Assembly (NCBI RefSeq): GCF_000733925.1
Contig: NZ_JPOO01000003.1
Span: forward strand, 3,038,001-3,102,000
Origin: Arenibacter algicola
GTDB lineage: Bacteria > Bacteroidota > Bacteroidia > Flavobacteriales > Flavobacteriaceae
Length of the DNA stretch: 64,000 nt
Direction of reading: 5' to 3'
The translations under genes and the position numbers were made by a program. The notes below the pieces were generated by a model. That model was not told where the DNA came from and made no database searches. It was given only the letters and a program-made list of their open reading frames with translations. This document shows positions 41,485 through 50,741 of the stretch, piece by piece; position 1 is the stretch's first letter; each line of letters starts with the position of its first letter.

Positions 41485-44418
41485 ATGAAAAATACCATTT
41501 TCCCTCGCCTGCCCATTATCTTGTTTTTTATAGTTCTTAATCTCTCATGTGAGCATAAAGTAAATTATGAAAGACCTATTGATACATGGGTGTTTAGATC
41601 GGTCATGGATAAACAACCAAGAATGTTCACGGTTGCCCTGAACAAGGATTTGTATACTTGTTACAACCTGCAATCCGGAAATTTGTACAAAGTATGGAAA
41701 GGCGGGGTTAATTATGAGGGAGCCGTTTATACCACGGCCCATGGTATACAACCTACAAGTTTTGGTTTTGCCTATGTGCAGGATGATTCCCAGCAAACAC
41801 AATGGAGTTTAAAGAGTGAAGATGGAATGGAAATTCCTGAAATCAATTATATGGGTTACTCCATGATTAACGGCCAAGTAGGAATAAATCTTGAATTGAT
41901 ATCAAAAACAGGAAAATCGGTTAAGATTCGTGAAATTCCTGAGTACACATGTGAAGAAGGTCGTACAGGATTGGTTAGAACCTTTACTATTCTTGAAGGT
42001 TCATCCAAAGACCTGGTACCCGTATTGAATTATGGTACTGACAATGAATTGATATTTAGGGAAGTCCTGCAGGGGGGTAAAAGAAATGAAAATAACAATG
42101 GGTTGGAGCTTGCTCAAAATACTGTGGTTAAGACGTATTTTAATCCTGTTCCGGCAGATTGGGCACCCCCAAAAGAAGATGATATGGGAATGATCGCGGT
42201 TGGAACAAAAATAGTTGAAAGTAGCGATTGTAGTGCCTGTCATCTTCAAAACGAAAATCTGGTTGGCCCTGCATATGATTCCATTGCTAAGAGGTACCCT
42301 TTTAATTGGGCCAGTATTGATGCCTTGGCAGACAAAATTAGGCTGGGCGGAACCGGGAATTGGGGAGCTATCCCCATGTCTGCCCATCCTGATATTTCCA
42401 GGTCCGAAGCACAGAATATGACCTTTTACATTTTGTCCTTGGATGGTGAGCCTGAACCTCAGGAAAGGGTTGTGGATATTGCATTGAATACACCCGACAT
42501 CACTTTTGCCTTGGACAATGAGGATCGAAGAGGTGGTGATAAAAAGGAAAAACAGACCGGGGCCGCAGTAAGTTTATATTTGGTAAATGATAGTGGGGAT
42601 CTGTATGAGGATCTGACCAAGAACACCCTGCCAATATTAAACGGAATCGCTCCTGCTATTCATTTACCTACCTCCGGGGTGTTGGGAGAAATAACCGAAC
42701 ATTTCTATATGGAGTTTAAAGGGTTTATAAAATCTGATAAAAAGGCAAACAAAACATTTAGACTAATTAGTGATGATGGTTCGGTATTGAAGCTTAATGG
42801 TTCCGAAATAATTGATAATAGAGGGGATCATGGTGCTGAGGCCGTAAACGCATTGGCGGTTTTGGAAAAGGGATGGAATGAATTTTTGCTGCAATTTCAA
42901 CAAGGTGGCGGAGGTTATGGTCTTTCGCTTCAATGGTCCGATGATGGCGAGCAGTTTACTGTGGTCCCGGATTCCGTTTTTTATCACGACACCAGTGCTT
43001 TTCGGAAATTATTGCCTTATGTTTCAAAAAGGGCGAGTACGGTTCCCGGTGACCAAATGCCCTTGAATGCGGTGCACCCGTCTTTCGACATGTTTCAGGC
43101 CAAGCCCTCGGAATTTCATCCCAGGATAGGCGGTATAGATTTTATAGACAAGGACAAAATGGTCATCTGTACCTGGGACGCCTCCGGCTCTGTGTACATT
43201 TTGAAAAACTATAATACCGAAGACCCTGAATCTATAGAAGTAAAACAAATAGCCAAGGGATTGGCCGAGCCTTTGGGAATTAAAATGGTAGATGGGGAAC
43301 TTTATGTGCTGCAAAAACAGGAGCTTACCAAATTGATCGATACCGATGGTGATGAGATAATAGACGAGTATCAAAAAGTTTGTGACTCCTGGAACGTTAC
43401 CTCACATTATCATGAATTTGCCTTTGGATTGGTTTATAAGGAGGGTAGTTTTTATGCCACCTTGGCAACGGACTTAGGTTCGGAATTTAAAGAAGTAAAG
43501 GACAGGGGAAAGGTAGTAAGAATTAGCAAGGACGGAAGTGAAGTGGAGGTTATAGCCGAGGGCTTTAGAACCCCCAATGGTATTGCAGAAGGACCTGATG
43601 GGGCACTTTATGTGGCCGATAACCAGGGCAATTGGATACCAACAAGTAAAATTGTACGTGTGGAAAAGGGCAAATTTTATGGCTTTAAACATGCGGATTG
43701 GGAACGGGTAAAGGATTATAAGGAAGATCCTCCATTGGTATGGCTTCCGCATGGCGAAATTAGCAATTCCCCAAGTCAACCTGCCATTTTGAATATCGGA
43801 CCCTATAAGGATCAAATGATTCATGGCGATGTTACCCATGGCGGCATTAAAAGGGTGTTTATTGATGAGGTGGAAGGCGTAAAACAAGGAGCTGTTTTTC
43901 GTTTTATTCAAGGATTGGATGCTGGAATAAACAGGACGGTCTGGGGCCCCGATGGCAACCTGTATGCCGGCGGGGTGGGATCCGGCGGCAATTGGAGGCA
44001 TGAAGGGCGACTTTGGTATGCCTTACATCGCTTTAAATACAATGAAAAATCCACTTTTGAAATGTTGGCGGTCAGGGCGAAAAGCAAGGGTATGGAAATA
44101 GAATTTACCCAGCCGATAGCTTCTGATGATTTGGTGAATGCCTATGCTTTTGAGGCGCAACAATTTTATTATGAAGCCACAGAGGAATATGGAGGTCCAA
44201 AATTGCGAGAGGAAGAGCTTAAGATCAAAACGGTGAACCTATCTGCAGATAGGAAAAAAGTATTTTTGGAGATTGACGGTATTCAAGAAAACAAGGTGCT
44301 TTACATACATATAACAAAACCTTTTAAAAGTGAAAATGGCCAATCACTGTGGTCAACGGAAACCTGGTATACCATGACCAAAAAACCTGTGGACAGCTCT
44401 GGAATTAAAAAACCTTAA
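41485..44418 (+). CDS. Large c-type cytochrome lipoprotein with PA14 and beta-propeller domains
   Basis: The 977-residue lipoprotein (lipobox 'VLNLSCEH', Cys near 22) contains a mono-haem cytochrome c domain with 'CSACH' (about 245-325), a PA14-like sugar-binding domain (about 395-510; 'KTFRLISDDGSVLKLNG', 'GWNEFLLQFQQGG'), and a beta-propeller of the PQQ-glucose/sorbosone dehydrogenase kind (about 540-860; 'NGIAEGPDGALYVADNQG'). A beta-sandwich C-terminus follows. It probably oxidises a sugar or alcohol and passes electrons through the haem, at the cell surface or periplasm. The substrate is unknown. Confidence 0.82.
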   Translation: MKNTIFPRLPIILFFIVLNLSCEHKVNYERPIDTWVFRSVMDKQPRMFTVALNKDLYTCYNLQSGNLYKVWKGGVNYEGAVYTTAHGIQPTSFGFAYVQDDSQQTQWSLKSEDGMEIPEINYMGYSMINGQVGINLELISKTGKSVKIREIPEYTCEEGRTGLVRTFTILEGSSKDLVPVLNYGTDNELIFREVLQGGKRNENNNGLELAQNTVVKTYFNPVPADWAPPKEDDMGMIAVGTKIVESSDCSACHLQNENLVGPAYDSIAKRYPFNWASIDALADKIRLGGTGNWGAIPMSAHPDISRSEAQNMTFYILSLDGEPEPQERVVDIALNTPDITFALDNEDRRGGDKKEKQTGAAVSLYLVNDSGDLYEDLTKNTLPILNGIAPAIHLPTSGVLGEITEHFYMEFKGFIKSDKKANKTFRLISDDGSVLKLNGSEIIDNRGDHGAEAVNALAVLEKGWNEFLLQFQQGGGGYGLSLQWSDDGEQFTVVPDSVFYHDTSAFRKLLPYVSKRASTVPGDQMPLNAVHPSFDMFQAKPSEFHPRIGGIDFIDKDKMVICTWDASGSVYILKNYNTEDPESIEVKQIAKGLAEPLGIKMVDGELYVLQKQELTKLIDTDGDEIIDEYQKVCDSWNVTSHYHEFAFGLVYKEGSFYATLATDLGSEFKEVKDRGKVVRISKDGSEVEVIAEGFRTPNGIAEGPDGALYVADNQGNWIPTSKIVRVEKGKFYGFKHADWERVKDYKEDPPLVWLPHGEISNSPSQPAILNIGPYKDQMIHGDVTHGGIKRVFIDEVEGVKQGAVFRFIQGLDAGINRTVWGPDGNLYAGGVGSGGNWRHEGRLWYALHRFKYNEKSTFEMLAVRAKSKGMEIEFTQPIASDDLVNAYAFEAQQFYYEATEEYGGPKLREEELKIKTVNLSADRKKVFLEIDGIQENKVLYIHITKPFKSENGQSLWSTETWYTMTKKPVDSSGIKKP

Positions 44419-44816
44419 ACCTTAGGTTCTTATTATGCCCAGTTATTTTAAGGCTTCCAAAAAGAACTATTTGGGCAATATTTCTTACAAAACCTGGTCA
44501 ATGGGTTCTCACTGTTGGTCCAACGGACAATCCGTATAGATATTTTATGCAGCTCTATCCGGAGTATTTGCTAATTTTTTACTTTGAAAAACCATTGGTT
44601 ATATACCATAATACGGGATTTTGGACCATAATTTCTAAGATATGTCCAAGCTGTGTTTCCAATAACGATCCTCTCGTAATAAATGGCCCTATTTAGTCAT
44701 CCTTTCGTCTATAAGAAATTTTGATTTGGCTATTCGTTATATTAATGTTAGGAAATATGGTAAAACCCTACTTATGTACTATATTTGTAAACTATTTAGA
44801 TTAAATCCAATTAAGA
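44419..44816. other. Intergenic region upstream of the suf operon
   Basis: About 400 bp without a convincing gene on either strand. The right end holds a perfect -7 promoter element for the suf operon. Confidence 0.5.
44780..44787 (+). promoter_or_regulatory. Promoter -7 element of the suf operon
   Basis: TATATTTG matches TAnnTTTG exactly, 29 bp before the first suf ATG. No good TTG -33 element is seen at 17-20 bp, which would fit a promoter needing an activator (inference). Confidence 0.5.
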
Positions 44817-45146
44817 ATGATTAAAGTATCTGAAACAGCTAAGCAGAGGGTAATGGCCCTAATGGCCGAAGGAGGCTTTGATGCCAGCAAGGATTACGTG
44901 CGGGTAGGTGTTAAAAGCGGGGGTTGCAGTGGATTGTCCTATGAGCTTAATTTTGATAAGAAAACCACGGAAACCGATAAAATTTTTGAGGATAACGCGG
45001 TGCGTATTGTGGTGGATAAAAAGAGTTTTCTTTATCTAGTGGGTACCGTGTTGGAATATTCCGGGGGACTTAATGGCAAAGGATTTGTTTTTAATAACCC
45101 CAATGCCCAAAGGACTTGCGGATGTGGAGAGAGTTTCTCTCTTTAA
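44817..45146 (+). CDS. sufA: A-type Fe-S carrier (SufA/IscA/HesB)
   Basis: The 109-residue protein has the three conserved cluster-binding Cys: 'SGGCSGLSYEL' and the C-terminal 'RTCGCGESFSL'. A-type carriers receive Fe-S clusters from the SufBCD scaffold and hand them to client proteins. It is the first gene of the suf operon, separated from sufB by 99 bp containing a short inverted repeat. Confidence 0.92.
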   Translation: MIKVSETAKQRVMALMAEGGFDASKDYVRVGVKSGGCSGLSYELNFDKKTTETDKIFEDNAVRIVVDKKSFLYLVGTVLEYSGGLNGKGFVFNNPNAQRTCGCGESFSL

Positions 45147-45209
45147 TGTAGCAATGACGAACAAGTAAAAATGTACCAAAACGTGCATTAGAGATGAAAA
45201 GTAATTAAC

Positions 45210-45231
45210 CAATTGTTACATTGAACAATTG
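45210..45231. repeat. Short perfect inverted repeat between sufA and sufB
   Basis: CAATTGTT (45210-45217) and AACAATTG (45224-45231) are perfect inverted copies around ACATTG. TTGTTACATTG here resembles TTGATACATTG at the right border of the scoA-scoB insert (23679-23689). It may be an empty or collapsed insertion site. Confidence 0.4.
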
Positions 45232-45245
45232 TTAAATTAGGAAGA

Positions 45246-46691
45246 ATGGCATATACAGAGGAAGAATTAAAGAAAGAACTGGAGACCAAAGAGTATGAAT
45301 ATGGTTTCTATACGGATATAGAATCGGATACGTTTCCCAATGGTTTAAATGAGGAAATAGTGATTGCTATTTCCAAAAAGAAGGAAGAACCTGAATGGAT
45401 GACCTTATGGAGATTGGAATCTTTTAAAATCTGGAAGGAAATGGTGGAGCCCGAATGGGCGAATGTTAAGTATAAAAAACCTGATTTTCAGGCCATTTCC
45501 TATTATTCTGCACCAAACAAGAAACCGAAATACGATAGTTTGGACGAGGTAGATCCCGAATTGCTGGATACCTTTAAAAGATTGGGTATTTCTTTGGACG
45601 AACAGAAGAAGTTGGCCGGGGTGGCCGTGGATATCGTAATGGATTCGGTATCGGTTGCAACCACTTTTAAAAAGACCCTTGCCGAAAAAGGAATCATTTT
45701 TTGTTCCATTTCTGAGGCCATAAAGGAGCATCCGGAATTGGTCAAGAAATATATAGGTTCCGTGGTTCCCCAAAAGGATAACTTTTATGCAGCTTTGAAC
45801 TCTGCGGTTTTTTCCGATGGGTCTTTCTGTTACATTCCAAAAGGCGTTCGCTGTCCTATGGAGCTCTCTACCTATTTTAGAATCAATCAGGCCGGAACCG
45901 GACAGTTCGAAAGAACCCTTGTGATTGCCGATGAAGGAAGTTATGTAAGTTATTTGGAAGGCTGTACCGCACCTTCTAGGGATGAAAATCAATTGCATGC
46001 CGCAGTGGTAGAATTGATTGCCTTGGACGATGCCGAAATTAAATATTCTACAGTGCAAAACTGGTTCCCGGGAAATAAAGAAGGGCAAGGTGGTGTTTTC
46101 AATTTTGTCACCAAAAGAGGCTTGTGCGAAAAGAATGCAAAAATATCTTGGACGCAGGTTGAAACCGGTTCTGCAGTCACTTGGAAATATCCATCCTGTA
46201 TTCTTAAAGGGGACAATTCCATAGGGGAGTTTTATTCCATAGCCGTAACCAATAATTACCAACAGGCGGATACCGGTACAAAAATGATCCACTTAGGGAA
46301 AAATACCAAGAGTACCATTATTTCCAAGGGTATCTCGGCCGGGAAGTCCCAAAACAGTTACCGTGGATTGGTGCAGGTAAACAGTAGGGCGGATAATGCC
46401 AGAAACTTTTCCCAATGTGATTCCTTGCTTATGGGGAACGAATGTGGGGCACATACCTTCCCATATATAGAAGTAAAAAACAAGTCCGCACAAATAGAAC
46501 ACGAGGCCACAACCAGTAAGATAGGGGAGGATCAGATTTTCTATTGTAATCAGCGGGGAATAGATACGGAAAAGGCAATTGCCTTGATCGTAAATGGTTT
46601 TAGTAAGGAAGTACTGAATAAATTACCAATGGAATTTGCGGTGGAAGCCCAAAAGTTATTGGAAATAAGTTTAGAGGGATCTGTAGGATAA
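45246..46691 (+). CDS. sufB: Fe-S cluster assembly scaffold SufB
   Basis: The 481-residue protein is full-length SufB, with the beta-helix core ('YLEGCTAPSRDENQLHAAVVEL', 'AKISWTQVETGSAVTWKYPS' regions) and the conserved C-terminal 'ATTSKIGEDQIFYCNQRGI', containing the cluster-assembly Cys. With SufC and SufD it forms the SufBC2D scaffold on which Fe-S clusters are built. Confidence 0.97.
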   Translation: MAYTEEELKKELETKEYEYGFYTDIESDTFPNGLNEEIVIAISKKKEEPEWMTLWRLESFKIWKEMVEPEWANVKYKKPDFQAISYYSAPNKKPKYDSLDEVDPELLDTFKRLGISLDEQKKLAGVAVDIVMDSVSVATTFKKTLAEKGIIFCSISEAIKEHPELVKKYIGSVVPQKDNFYAALNSAVFSDGSFCYIPKGVRCPMELSTYFRINQAGTGQFERTLVIADEGSYVSYLEGCTAPSRDENQLHAAVVELIALDDAEIKYSTVQNWFPGNKEGQGGVFNFVTKRGLCEKNAKISWTQVETGSAVTWKYPSCILKGDNSIGEFYSIAVTNNYQQADTGTKMIHLGKNTKSTIISKGISAGKSQNSYRGLVQVNSRADNARNFSQCDSLLMGNECGAHTFPYIEVKNKSAQIEHEATTSKIGEDQIFYCNQRGIDTEKAIALIVNGFSKEVLNKLPMEFAVEAQKLLEISLEGSVG

Positions 46692-46793
46692 CAGAAATTT
46701 TTAAATAGACCAGTGGGACCTTTAAACACAGGGGTAACATTTCTATTTCTTTACGCATAAAAATTAGATTTTAGTAAAATGCCGAAGGCGGCC

Positions 46794-46810
46794 AATTATT
46801 TTGAATAATT
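46794..46810. repeat. Short inverted repeat between sufB and sufC
   Basis: AATTATT (46794-46800) and AATAATT (46804-46810) are perfect inverted copies around TTG, 13 bp before sufC. AT-rich, so it could be chance. Confidence 0.3.
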
Positions 46811-46823
46811 AGAATTAAGAACA

Positions 46824-47576
46824 ATGCTGAAAATTAACAACTTACACGCTAGAGTAGAGGATAAGGAGATATTAAAGGGAATAAACCTAACGGTGAATGC
46901 AGGTGAAGTACATGCCATCATGGGGCCAAACGGTTCAGGTAAAAGTACCTTGGCAGCCGTTATTGCCGGAAAGGAAGAATTTGAGGTTACCGAAGGAGAG
47001 GTCTTCTTGGAAGGTGAAAACCTGGAAGACACATCACCAGAGGACAGGGCACATAAGGGTGTATTTCTGTCCTTTCAGTATCCTGTGGAAATACCTGGAG
47101 TTTCCGTTACCAACTTCATGAAAACGGCAATCAATGAGTCCAGAAAGGCCAAGGGATTGGAAGATATGCCAGCCAAGGATATGTTGAAGTTGATCCGTGA
47201 GAAATCTGAATTGTTGGAGATCGACAGAAAATTTTTGTCGCGCTCTTTGAACGAAGGCTTTTCTGGAGGAGAGAAAAAGCGTAATGAAATTTTCCAAATG
47301 GCTATGTTGGAGCCCAAATTGGCCATTTTGGATGAAACTGATTCCGGTTTGGATATAGATGCCTTGCGTATCGTGGCCAATGGGGTAAATAAATTAAAGA
47401 GCAAGGATAATGCTGTTATAGTTATTACCCACTACCAACGCCTGTTGGAATATATTGTACCGGATTTTGTACACGTATTACACAATGGAAAGATCGTAAA
47501 ATCTGGCAACAAGGATCTTGCTTTGGAATTGGAAGAAAAAGGATATGATTGGTTGAAACAGGAGACCGTTATTTAG
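46824..47576 (+). CDS. sufC: Fe-S cluster assembly ATPase SufC
   Basis: The 250-residue ABC-type ATPase has Walker A 'GPNGSGKST', signature 'GFSGGEKKRNEIFQM', Walker B 'LAILDETDSGLDIDAL' and the switch His in 'VITHYQRLL'. It drives conformational changes in SufBC2D. In most genomes sufD follows directly; here a four-helix-bundle gene intervenes. Confidence 0.97.
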   Translation: MLKINNLHARVEDKEILKGINLTVNAGEVHAIMGPNGSGKSTLAAVIAGKEEFEVTEGEVFLEGENLEDTSPEDRAHKGVFLSFQYPVEIPGVSVTNFMKTAINESRKAKGLEDMPAKDMLKLIREKSELLEIDRKFLSRSLNEGFSGGEKKRNEIFQMAMLEPKLAILDETDSGLDIDALRIVANGVNKLKSKDNAVIVITHYQRLLEYIVPDFVHVLHNGKIVKSGNKDLALELEEKGYDWLKQETVI

Positions 47577-47579
47577 TTA

Positions 47580-48036
47580 TAATGTTCAATGTTGAAAGTT
47601 TAAAAGTCAAAATTGCTTTCTGATAGCATTCCAAGAGATGGCCAAAATAAATTCGTTTGAAGAAATAAATGCTTGGAAAGAAAGTAGGGATTTCAATAAA
47701 GCTATTTATGAGCTGACGAATAGGGGTGATTTTGAAAAGGATTTTGATTTAAAGAGACAAATTAGGAGAGCTTCAGTATCTATAAGTTCCAATATTGCGG
47801 AAGGGTTTGAAAGAAATACAAATAGAGAATTTATTCATTTCCTATATGTTTCAAAGGCTTCTGCGGGAGAGGTAAGATCTCAATTGTATTTAGCGTTGGA
47901 TTTAGGATATTTGGAGAAAGAAGAGTTTATTATTTTAAAGGAAAAAATTGAAAATATATCTAAAATGTTAAGTGGGTTTATCAAGTATTTGGATAATTAG
48001 ACATATTACTTTCGAACATTTAACATTTAGACATTA
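47580..48036. repeat. Imperfect inverted repeat enclosing the suf four-helix-bundle gene
   Basis: The arm at 47580-47607 (TAATGTTCAATGTTGAAAG...AAAAGT) aligns with the reverse complement of 48008-48036 (TAATGTCTAAATGTTAAATG...GAAAGT) at about 22 of 29 positions with one gap. The left arm starts 3 bp after the sufC stop and the right arm ends 15 bp before sufD. Confidence 0.5.
47638..48000 (+). CDS. Four-helix-bundle protein (23S rRNA IVP type), inside sufC-sufD
   Basis: The 120-residue helical protein has the IVP signature 'QIRRASVSISSNIAEGFER' and 'NREFIHFLYVSKASAGEVRSQ' typical of the SNIAEG branch. It is closer in type to the copy between sdhA and sdhB than to that between scoA and scoB, but all three are clearly divergent. 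It is in the operon sense, 61 bp after sufC and 51 bp before sufD. The DNA looks more AT-rich than its neighbours. Function unknown. Confidence 0.88.
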   Translation: MAKINSFEEINAWKESRDFNKAIYELTNRGDFEKDFDLKRQIRRASVSISSNIAEGFERNTNREFIHFLYVSKASAGEVRSQLYLALDLGYLEKEEFIILKEKIENISKMLSGFIKYLDN

Positions 48037-48051
48037 CAACTTGCAAAAAAG

Positions 48052-49368
48052 ATGGATTTAAAAGAAAAATTAGTTTCCTCATTCTTGGCTTTTGAAAATA
48101 GTGTGGATGTAGATCATCCGGTACACGATATACGATCGGAGGCCATTAAGAATTTTGAGACAAAGGGGTTTCCTTCCAAAAAGGAGGAGGCCTGGAAATA
48201 TACTTCCTTAAATACACTACAGAAAATAGATTTCAGCATCTTTCCTAAAAAGGAGAGTATGTTGGAATACAGGGATGTGAAAAAATATTTTCTTCATGAA
48301 ATAGATACCTTCAAGATTGTTTTTGTGGATGGGGTATACAGTTCCTTTCTGTCGGAGACTACCCATGATGGTGTAGATGTATGTTTAATGAGCTCTGCTT
48401 TGAACAAGCCTATGTACAAGCAGATAATAGATGTCTATTTCAACAAAATAGCGTCCAAGGATGATTCCTTGACCTCGTTGAATACTGCATTCAGCAGAGA
48501 GGGAGCCTATATTTATATTCCCAAAAATAAGATTCCGAAAAAGCCTATAGAGATTGTTCATTTTTCAACTGGTAATGAAGCTGCGCTATTATTACAGCCT
48601 AGAAATTTGATCATTGCAGAGGAAAATGCGGAAATGCAGATTATAGAGCGCCATCAGAGTCTAACGGCCAATGAAGTGTTTACCAATTCGGTAACGGAGA
48701 TATTTGCGGCCAAGAATGCCAATGTGGATTATTATAAGGTGCAAAATGATTTAACCACCGCTTCGCTGATAGATAATACCTATATTGATCAGAAGGACGG
48801 GAGTGTTGTAAGCGTCCATACTTTTTCTTTTGGGGGCAAATTGACCCGTAACAATCTTAATTTCTACCAAAATGGGGAACGTATAGATTCTACCATGAAG
48901 GGGGTTACCATTATTGAGGAAAAGCAGCATGTGGATCATCATACCTTGGTGCACCATATTCAGCCCAACTGCGAAAGTCACCAGGACTATAAGGGTATTT
49001 ATGGGGAAAATGCCACAGGGGTTTTCAACGGGAAGATTATTGTGGACAAGATTGCCCAAAAGACCAATGCATTTCAGCAAAACAATAATATTTTGGTTAG
49101 TGATAGGGCTACCATCAATACAAAACCGCAATTGGAGATTTTTGCAGATGATGTAAAATGTTCCCACGGCTGTACTATTGGACAATTGGATGAGGAGGCC
49201 TTATTTTACCTTCAGTCCAGGGGGATTCCAAAAAAGGAGGCCAGGGCCTTACTTATGTATGCATTTGCCAACAACGTTTTGGAAAGTGTACGGATCCCGG
49301 AACTAAAAGTGAGAATCAATAAACTGATCGCCAACAAATTGGGGGTTCGTTTAGGATTCGACCTATAA
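48052..49368 (+). CDS. sufD: Fe-S cluster assembly protein SufD
   Basis: The 438-residue SufB paralogue has the N-terminal helical region (about 1-110), the beta-helix core and the conserved C-terminal segment 'DVKCSHGCTIGQLDEEALFYLQSRG' region with the key His/Cys. It completes SufBC2D and helps iron acquisition. It is full length despite the insert upstream. Confidence 0.96.
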   Translation: MDLKEKLVSSFLAFENSVDVDHPVHDIRSEAIKNFETKGFPSKKEEAWKYTSLNTLQKIDFSIFPKKESMLEYRDVKKYFLHEIDTFKIVFVDGVYSSFLSETTHDGVDVCLMSSALNKPMYKQIIDVYFNKIASKDDSLTSLNTAFSREGAYIYIPKNKIPKKPIEIVHFSTGNEAALLLQPRNLIIAEENAEMQIIERHQSLTANEVFTNSVTEIFAAKNANVDYYKVQNDLTTASLIDNTYIDQKDGSVVSVHTFSFGGKLTRNNLNFYQNGERIDSTMKGVTIIEEKQHVDHHTLVHHIQPNCESHQDYKGIYGENATGVFNGKIIVDKIAQKTNAFQQNNNILVSDRATINTKPQLEIFADDVKCSHGCTIGQLDEEALFYLQSRGIPKKEARALLMYAFANNVLESVRIPELKVRINKLIANKLGVRLGFDL

Positions 49369-49408
49369 AATCCCTGTTCAACCCAATTCCCATCATTGAA
49401 TTTTTATC

Positions 49409-50635
49409 ATGATACAAACTGTTCTAGATATATTAAGTATACGAAAAGACTTTCCAATACTAAATAGAAAAGTCAATGGGTATCCCTTGGTGTATTTGGA
49501 TAATGCCGCTACCTCCCAGACACCACAAAAGGTTATGGATGCAATTGTGGACTATTACAGTAGGTACAACGCTAATATCCACAGGGGGGTACATACCCTC
49601 TCACAAGAGGCAACGGATATTTACGAACAGGCAAGGCAGAAAATACAAAAGCACTTTAATGCCGCCAAACCTCATGAAATTATTTTTACTTCAGGAACAA
49701 CCCATGGTATTAATTTAGTGGCCAATGGTTTTGCCTCTTTTTTGAAAAAGGGAGATGAGATTATTGTTTCTGCCTTGGAACACCATTCCAATATTGTTCC
49801 TTGGCAAATGCTTTGCGAACGCACAGGAGCTGTTTTAAAAGTAATTCCAATGGGTTTGGACGGCAAGTTGATTATGGAGGAATACCATAAATTATTATCG
49901 CCCCGTACCAAATTGGTTTTCTGTAATCATGTTTCCAACGCATTGGGGACCATTAATCCTATTCAGGAAATTATAGATGCCGCGCATAAGGTTGGCGCTG
50001 CGGTCCTGATAGATGGTGCGCAAGCAGCTCCCCACATAAAGGCCGATGTACAAATATTGGATGTGGATTTTTATGTGGTTTCCGCCCATAAAATGTGTGG
50101 TCCCACAGGAGTAGGAATGCTTTATGGGAAAGAGGATTGGTTAAATAAATTACCGCCCTATCAAGGGGGGGGCGAAATGATTGCAGAGGTAACTTTTGAA
50201 AAAACCACCTATGCCGATCTTCCCCATAAGTTTGAGGCAGGTACTCCAAATATTTGTGGAGGTATAGCCTTTGGTGCTGCCTTGGACTATATGAATGCCA
50301 TAGGATTTGAGGCCATTGCCCAGTACGAACACGAACTATTGGAATATGCAACCAAAGAACTTCTGGCAATAGACGGACTAAAAATTTACGGGGATTTAAA
50401 GGAAAAGACCGCCGTAATATCTTTTAATATTGAAGGGCTGCACCCGTATGATATTGGAAGTATATTGGATAAGTTGGGAGTAGCCGTAAGGACGGGCCAT
50501 CATTGTGCACAGCCTATCATGGATTTTTATAAAATACCTGGTACGGTAAGGGCTAGTTTTAGTTTTTATAACACTAAGGAGGAAGTGGATATATTGGTAG
50601 CCAGCGTACGGAGGGCAAAGACAATGCTTTCTTAA
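49409..50635 (+). CDS. sufS: Cysteine desulfurase SufS
   Basis: The 408-residue PLP enzyme has 'YLDNAATSQTPQ', 'SALEHHSNIVPWQ', the Schiff-base Lys in 'FYVVSAHKMCGPTG' and catalytic Cys in 'VRTGHHCAQPIM'. It removes sulfur from cysteine as an enzyme-bound persulfide and passes it to SufE. Group II desulfurase layout. It lies 40 bp after sufD. Confidence 0.96.
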   Translation: MIQTVLDILSIRKDFPILNRKVNGYPLVYLDNAATSQTPQKVMDAIVDYYSRYNANIHRGVHTLSQEATDIYEQARQKIQKHFNAAKPHEIIFTSGTTHGINLVANGFASFLKKGDEIIVSALEHHSNIVPWQMLCERTGAVLKVIPMGLDGKLIMEEYHKLLSPRTKLVFCNHVSNALGTINPIQEIIDAAHKVGAAVLIDGAQAAPHIKADVQILDVDFYVVSAHKMCGPTGVGMLYGKEDWLNKLPPYQGGGEMIAEVTFEKTTYADLPHKFEAGTPNICGGIAFGAALDYMNAIGFEAIAQYEHELLEYATKELLAIDGLKIYGDLKEKTAVISFNIEGLHPYDIGSILDKLGVAVRTGHHCAQPIMDFYKIPGTVRASFSFYNTKEEVDILVASVRRAKTMLS

Positions 50636-50668
50636 CTTCATTGGGTTAGTTTTCAATCTTTTAAATTG

Positions 50669-50699
50669 TTGATAAGCAGAATTACTTGTTGTATTTTTG
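50669..50699 (+). promoter_or_regulatory. Internal promoter upstream of sufE
   Basis: TTG (50669-50671) and TATTTTTG (50692-50699), a perfect -7 element, are 20 bp apart. This would let sufE and the genes after it be transcribed independently of sufABCDS. Confidence 0.5.
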
Positions 50700-50741
50700 C
50701 AGTGAATTGTTACCATTTTAATGTGGGCACAAAATTTAGAT

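Noticed and set aside
45405..46292. 295-codon open frame on the minus strand across sufB
   Set aside because: It lies fully inside sufB, whose motifs are intact; the antisense product has no signature and is a codon-bias shadow.
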